Source of the DNA: Chloroflexota bacterium
GTDB taxonomy: Bacteria > Chloroflexota > UBA11872 > VXNJ01
Reading direction: 5' to 3'
Assembly (NCBI GenBank): GCA_030744875.1
Contig: JASLPR010000006.1
Coordinates: forward strand, 1 to 56,365
Length of the DNA stretch: 56,365 nt
How positions within the stretch are numbered: position 1 is the first letter of the stretch; every line of letters begins with the position of its first letter. The notes below the pieces were generated by a model. That model worked only from the letters and a program-made list of their open reading frames with translations, searched no databases and was not told the origin of the DNA. Shown here in pieces: positions 53,062-56,365 of the stretch. The translations under genes were made by a program, and so were the position numbers.

Positions 53062-54132
53062 ATGGATCAGCAGCGCCTGGATCAGGTAATGGATGCCCTG
53101 CGGACGGTCGAGGATCCGGAATTACACAAAGACCTGGTCACTCTCAACATGGCCCGCGACATCGAAATCGACGGCGGCAATGTCTCCCTGACGGTGGTGC
53201 TGACCACCCCGGCCTGCCCGCTGCGCGACGAGATCGACCGCCGGGTGCGGGTCGGGCTGCAGCAGCTGGACTGGGTCGAGTCGGTGCACATCAACATGAC
53301 CGCCGAGGTGCGCCAGGGTCCGATGATGGGTGAAGCGGCGCCGATTCCGGGCATCAAGAACGCGGTGGCGGTGGCCAGCGGCAAGGGCGGCGTTGGCAAG
53401 ACCACGACCACCGTCAACCTGGGAGTCGCGCTGGCCCGCCAGGGCGCCAGCGTGGGCATCCTGGACGCCGACGTGTACGGGCCGAACATTCCGATCATGC
53501 TCGGCGCCGATGGCGCGCCGATGACGATGGCCGGCAAGATCGCACCGATCGAAGCGCACGGCATCAAGCTGATGTCGCTGGGCTTCATGCTCGAAGAGGG
53601 CGCACCGGTGATCTGGCGCGGGCCGATGATCGGCGGCGCGATCGGCCAGCTACTCAACGACGTGGACTGGGGCGAGCTGGACTACCTGCTAATCGACATG
53701 CCGCCGGGCACCGGCGACGCCTCGCTGTCGCTGGCGCAACTGGTGCCGGTGGCCGGGACGCTGATCGTTTCGACACCGCAGGCGGTGGCGCTGCAGGACG
53801 TCCTGCGCAGCATCTCGATGTGGGAGAAGCTGGGCGTGCCGGTGCTGGGACTGGTCGAGAACATGTCCTACTTTGTGAACCCGGCGGATGGCTCGCGACT
53901 GGAGATCTTCGGTCACGGCGGCGCCCGCGAGGCGGCGGAGAAGGTGGGTATCGAATTCCTAGGCGAGATTTCGCTGGACCAGGCGATTCGAATCGGCGGC
54001 GACAGCGGCACCCCGGTGGCGACGGATGAATCCAACCCGCAGGCGGCGGCCTACGCCGAGATCGCCGGACGGATGGCGGCGGCGATCAGCATCAAGAACG
54101 AGGAACGCGCCGAGCCGCTGCCGATGCTGTAG
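53062..54132 (+). CDS. Mrp/NBP35-type iron-sulfur P-loop ATPase
   Basis: A 356-residue protein. Residues 1-80 form a MIP18/DUF59 domain (TVEDPELHKDLVTLNMARDI; TTPACPLRDEI). Residues 95-345 form the ParA-like ATPase with SGKGGVGKTT, DADVYGPNIP and LIDMPPGTGDASLS. The site of the usual CxxC scaffold pair reads ENMSYFVNPADGSR, without cysteines. Mrp proteins deliver iron-sulfur clusters; the eukaryotic homologue Ind1 acts on complex I, which fits the divergent nuoB. ATG 53062 is preferred, with GGAG six bases before. Confidence 0.88.
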   Translation: MDQQRLDQVMDALRTVEDPELHKDLVTLNMARDIEIDGGNVSLTVVLTTPACPLRDEIDRRVRVGLQQLDWVESVHINMTAEVRQGPMMGEAAPIPGIKNAVAVASGKGGVGKTTTTVNLGVALARQGASVGILDADVYGPNIPIMLGADGAPMTMAGKIAPIEAHGIKLMSLGFMLEEGAPVIWRGPMIGGAIGQLLNDVDWGELDYLLIDMPPGTGDASLSLAQLVPVAGTLIVSTPQAVALQDVLRSISMWEKLGVPVLGLVENMSYFVNPADGSRLEIFGHGGAREAAEKVGIEFLGEISLDQAIRIGGDSGTPVATDESNPQAAAYAEIAGRMAAAISIKNEERAEPLPML

Positions 54133-54179
54133 ACGCTCACGGACTCCGTCCTCTCCAAATACGCCCCGGCCCCGCCGTA

Positions 54180-54185
54180 TATAAT
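54180..54185 (+). promoter_or_regulatory. candidate -10 box of the trpB2 gene
   Basis: A perfect TATAAT in GTATATAATC lies 50 bases before the ATG at 54235. No -35 hexamer is recognised. Confidence 0.4.
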
Positions 54186-54234
54186 CCCGGCCTCACGCCA
54201 ACTCAGGGGAGAACGCCTCACCTAACAGGGGGAT

Positions 54235-55608
54235 ATGCCGGTGGCCACCACGAAATTCCTGCTCGCCGAAAACGAGATTCCGACCCAGTGGTACAACATC
54301 GCGCCGGACCTGCCGGGGCCGCCGTCGCCGCCGCTGCACCCGGGCACCCACCAGCCGATCGGCCCGGACGACCTGGCCCCGTTGTTCCCGATGGGGCTGA
54401 TTCTGCAGGAGGTCAGCCAGGACCGCTGGATCGACATCCCGGAAGAAATTCTAGAGATCTACCGCTTGTGGCGGCCCTCGCCGTTGCAGCGCGCCCACCG
54501 CCTCGAAAAGGCCCTGGGCACCCCGGCGCATATCTACTACAAGTACGAGGGCGTCAGCCCGGCCGGCAGCCACAAGCCCAACACCGCGATCGCCCAGGCC
54601 TACTACAACAAGGCCGAAGGCGTAACCCGAATCGCCACCGAGACCGGCGCCGGCCAGTGGGGCAGCGCGATGGCGATGGCCTGCAAGTTCTTCGACCTGG
54701 AATGCTCGGTCTACATGGTGAAGATCAGCTACAACCAGAAGCCCTACCGGCGGGCGTTCATGGAGACCTTCGGCGCCGACGTGACCGCCAGCCCGAGTAA
54801 CCAGACCAACGCCGGTCGCGGAATCCTAGAGCAGGACCCGGACTCGTCGGGCAGCCTGGGAATCGCCATCAGTGAGGCGGTCGAAGACGCGGCCACCCAC
54901 GACGACACCCGCTATTCGCTGGGCAGCGTGCTGAACCACGTCCTGACCCACCAGACCATCGTGGGCCTAGAATCAAAGAAGCAGATGGCGATGGCCGGCG
55001 AGTACCCGGACGTGGTGATCGGCTGCGTGGGCGGCGGCAGCAACATGGCCGGGCTGGCGTTCCCGTTCATGGCTGACAAGCTGGGCGGCGACAAGCCCGA
55101 TGTCCGCCTGATGGCCGTCGAGCCGACCGCCTGCCCGACGCTGACCAAGGGCCAGTATGTGTACGACTTCGGCGACACCGCCGGGATGGCGCCGCTGGTG
55201 AAGATGCACACCCTGGGCCACACGTTCGTACCGGCGGGAATCCACGCCGGCGGGCTGCGCTACCACGGCGACGCTCCGCTGCTCTGCCAGCTACATCACG
55301 AGGGCCTGATCGAGGCGGTGGCCTACCCGCAGAACCCGGTTTTCGAGGCGGCGGTGACATTTGCCGCCGCCGAGGGCATCGTGCCGGCGCCGGAATCGGC
55401 CCACGCGGTGAAGGCGGCGGTCGACGAAGCCGTTCGGGCCAAGGAAGCCGGTAAGGAAACGGTGATCCTGTTCGGCCTGAGTGGCCACGGCTACTTCGAC
55501 ATGACCGCCTACGACGAGTACCTGGCGGGCAACCTGGACGACTACGCCCACTCGGACGAGTTGATCGCCGAGGCGCTTAAGAACGTCCCGGAGATCGCCT
55601 CCGCCTAG
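54235..55608 (+). CDS. trpB: tryptophan synthase beta chain, TrpB2 type
   Basis: A 457-residue PLP enzyme making tryptophan from indole and serine. It has the long N-terminus of the TrpB2 class. The PLP lysine is Lys114 in [29 protein letters not shown] (phosphate loop) and [10 protein letters not shown] are conserved. TrpB2 enzymes often lack a TrpA partner, and none is adjacent here, so indole salvage is plausible. A strong terminator follows. Confidence 0.93.
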   Translation: MPVATTKFLLAENEIPTQWYNIAPDLPGPPSPPLHPGTHQPIGPDDLAPLFPMGLILQEVSQDRWIDIPEEILEIYRLWRPSPLQRAHRLEKALGTPAHIYYKYEGVSPAGSHKPNTAIAQAYYNKAEGVTRIATETGAGQWGSAMAMACKFFDLECSVYMVKISYNQKPYRRAFMETFGADVTASPSNQTNAGRGILEQDPDSSGSLGIAISEAVEDAATHDDTRYSLGSVLNHVLTHQTIVGLESKKQMAMAGEYPDVVIGCVGGGSNMAGLAFPFMADKLGGDKPDVRLMAVEPTACPTLTKGQYVYDFGDTAGMAPLVKMHTLGHTFVPAGIHAGGLRYHGDAPLLCQLHHEGLIEAVAYPQNPVFEAAVTFAAAEGIVPAPESAHAVKAAVDEAVRAKEAGKETVILFGLSGHGYFDMTAYDEYLAGNLDDYAHSDELIAEALKNVPEIASA

Positions 55609-55640
55609 CTACCGAACCTCCTTCTCGTCGGCGAGAGCGG

Positions 55641-55669
55641 GAGCCGCGCCCTCCGGGGCGCGGCTCTTT
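55641..55669 (+). terminator. rho-independent terminator of trpB2
   Basis: A perfect 11-bp stem (55641-55651 with 55656-55666) with a TCCG loop is followed by TTTG, 32 bases after the stop codon. Confidence 0.75.
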
Positions 55670-55757
55670 GCGCCTTCACCAGCGCGGTCGATGCCCCTGC
55701 TGACGTTCTTCCCGTCGCCGCCACGTTGCCTGCGGCAATCAATCAGAAAGAATGCAG

Positions 55758-56324
55758 TCAGGGACCACCGGCGAGCCGGCGCATCACCAGGCCAGCCGGC
55801 GGCTTCGGGTAGAAGTGGGTAGTCTTGGCCGGCAGAATCTCGCCAGCGTCGGCGATGGCCATCACCCGCGCCAGGTCCAGAGCCGGCATCAGCAGCGCCG
55901 AACCGGCCCCGCCGCTGCGCACCAGCGCCACCGCCAGCCGGGTGTCGCGGGTGTAGGTGATCTCGCCATCGTCCGCCGAAAGGCTCAATAGCAGCTGCCG
56001 GTCCACCAGGCCAGACTCCTGCCGGTTCCACAGCGCCGACTGGCCGCGCACCGCCCAGCGCGGCAGCGCCCCCGCCGGGAGCGTCAGGCAGCGGGCTTCG
56101 TCGCGCCCGACGTGCCAGAGGACGGGATCGGTGCCTTCTTCCGGGCTCTCCCGCTCCAGCGCCGCCACCCGCCCCAACACCGCCGCCGCCGGCAGCCGCT
56201 CGGTCACTTCCCAGCCGGCTTCGACCAGCGGCGCCAGCGAGTTGATGTCGGTCCGCAAGACCCGGTGCGCGCCGAGCACCAGCAACCCCGGGTCCTGCGC
56301 CGAAACCACATACCCCATGGACAC
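55758..56324 (-). CDS. DUF1015-like protein, C-terminal-type short form
   Basis: A 188-residue protein starting at GTG 56324, with AAAGGAGG seven bases upstream, so the start is well supported. Residues about 140-185 match the C-terminal signature of DUF1015 proteins, with AIADAGEILPAKTTHFYPKPPAGLVMRRL in sequence (the known end of that family). The usual DUF1015 N-terminal half, including its histidine-rich loop, is missing: normal members have about 400 residues. It may be a stand-alone half or a paralogue. Function unknown. Confidence 0.6.
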   Translation of the reverse strand: MSMGYVVSAQDPGLLVLGAHRVLRTDINSLAPLVEAGWEVTERLPAAAVLGRVAALERESPEEGTDPVLWHVGRDEARCLTLPAGALPRWAVRGQSALWNRQESGLVDRQLLLSLSADDGEITYTRDTRLAVALVRSGGAGSALLMPALDLARVMAIADAGEILPAKTTHFYPKPPAGLVMRRLAGGP

Positions 56325-56365
56325 ACCGCGTCCTCCTTTGATCTCCGGTGTCGGCGGAGCCGACA

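Overview
This is a GC-rich, densely coded bacterial chromosome segment. Genes lie on both strands, many overlap by 1-11 bases, and GTG and TTG starts are common. No rRNA, tRNA, CRISPR array, phage gene or insertion sequence was recognised. The T-box leader, the large family set acting on carbohydrates and organic acids (enolase superfamily, DUF3604, DUF4038, phosphotriesterase-like, tungsten aldehyde oxidoreductase) and the gene style suggest a free-living, probably marine or soil, member of the Chloroflexota (SAR202/Dehalococcoidia-like). That placement is an inference from gene content only.

Layout. Positions 1-1.6 kb hold the start of an MFS exporter, a tiny membrane protein and an HTH regulator, all on the minus strand. 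Positions 2-6 kb are a plus-strand run: a dihydrolipoamide-dehydrogenase-like flavoprotein, a ferredoxin-NADP reductase, an RraA-like protein and a biotin ligase. Positions 6-11.7 kb are a tightly overlapped minus-strand surface-polysaccharide operon: two glycosyltransferases, a polyprenyl-phosphate sugar transferase, two Wzz-like proteins and a CpsD-like protein that has lost its nucleotide-binding motifs. Next come an orphan UgpC/MsmK-type ABC ATPase and a three-gene plus-strand unit (dual-specificity phosphatase, serine hydrolase, 59-residue zinc-finger protein). Positions 16.3-19.8 kb are a ribD-ribE-ribBA-ribH riboflavin operon whose RibB domain lacks its usual catalytic motif. After that come coaE, a secreted zinc-metallopeptidase lipoprotein, two enolase-superfamily dehydratases, panB and a frameshifted DUF4389 protein.

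Positions 26-36.9 kb are accessory metabolism: an SDR dehydrogenase, a tungsten-type aldehyde ferredoxin oxidoreductase, a MoeB/ThiF-like activator with a rhodanese, a DUF3604 protein, a metallo-beta-lactamase-fold hydrolase and a DUF4038 glycosidase-like protein. This stretch includes the wreck of a histidine kinase/response regulator pair (34449-35594).

Positions 37.1-48.6 kb are the centrepiece: a promoter, a T-box riboswitch with terminator (best specifier reading GUC, Val), then ilvB-ilvN-ilvC-leuA-leuC-leuD-leuB1-leuB2-cimA. The operon encodes valine and leucine synthesis and the citramalate route to isoleucine, with two different isopropylmalate-dehydrogenase-type enzymes that could serve the leucine and citramalate branches. 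ilvD and a transaminase are not in the window.

Positions 48.7-56.4 kb hold a cytidylate-kinase-like protein, a phosphotriesterase-family protein, a frameshifted DHH phosphoesterase, a PAP2 membrane phosphatase, a solitary nuoB divergent from an Mrp-type P-loop ATPase, a TrpB2-type tryptophan synthase beta chain and a short DUF1015-like protein. At least two single-base frameshifts sit in otherwise intact genes, so some may be consensus errors of the assembly.
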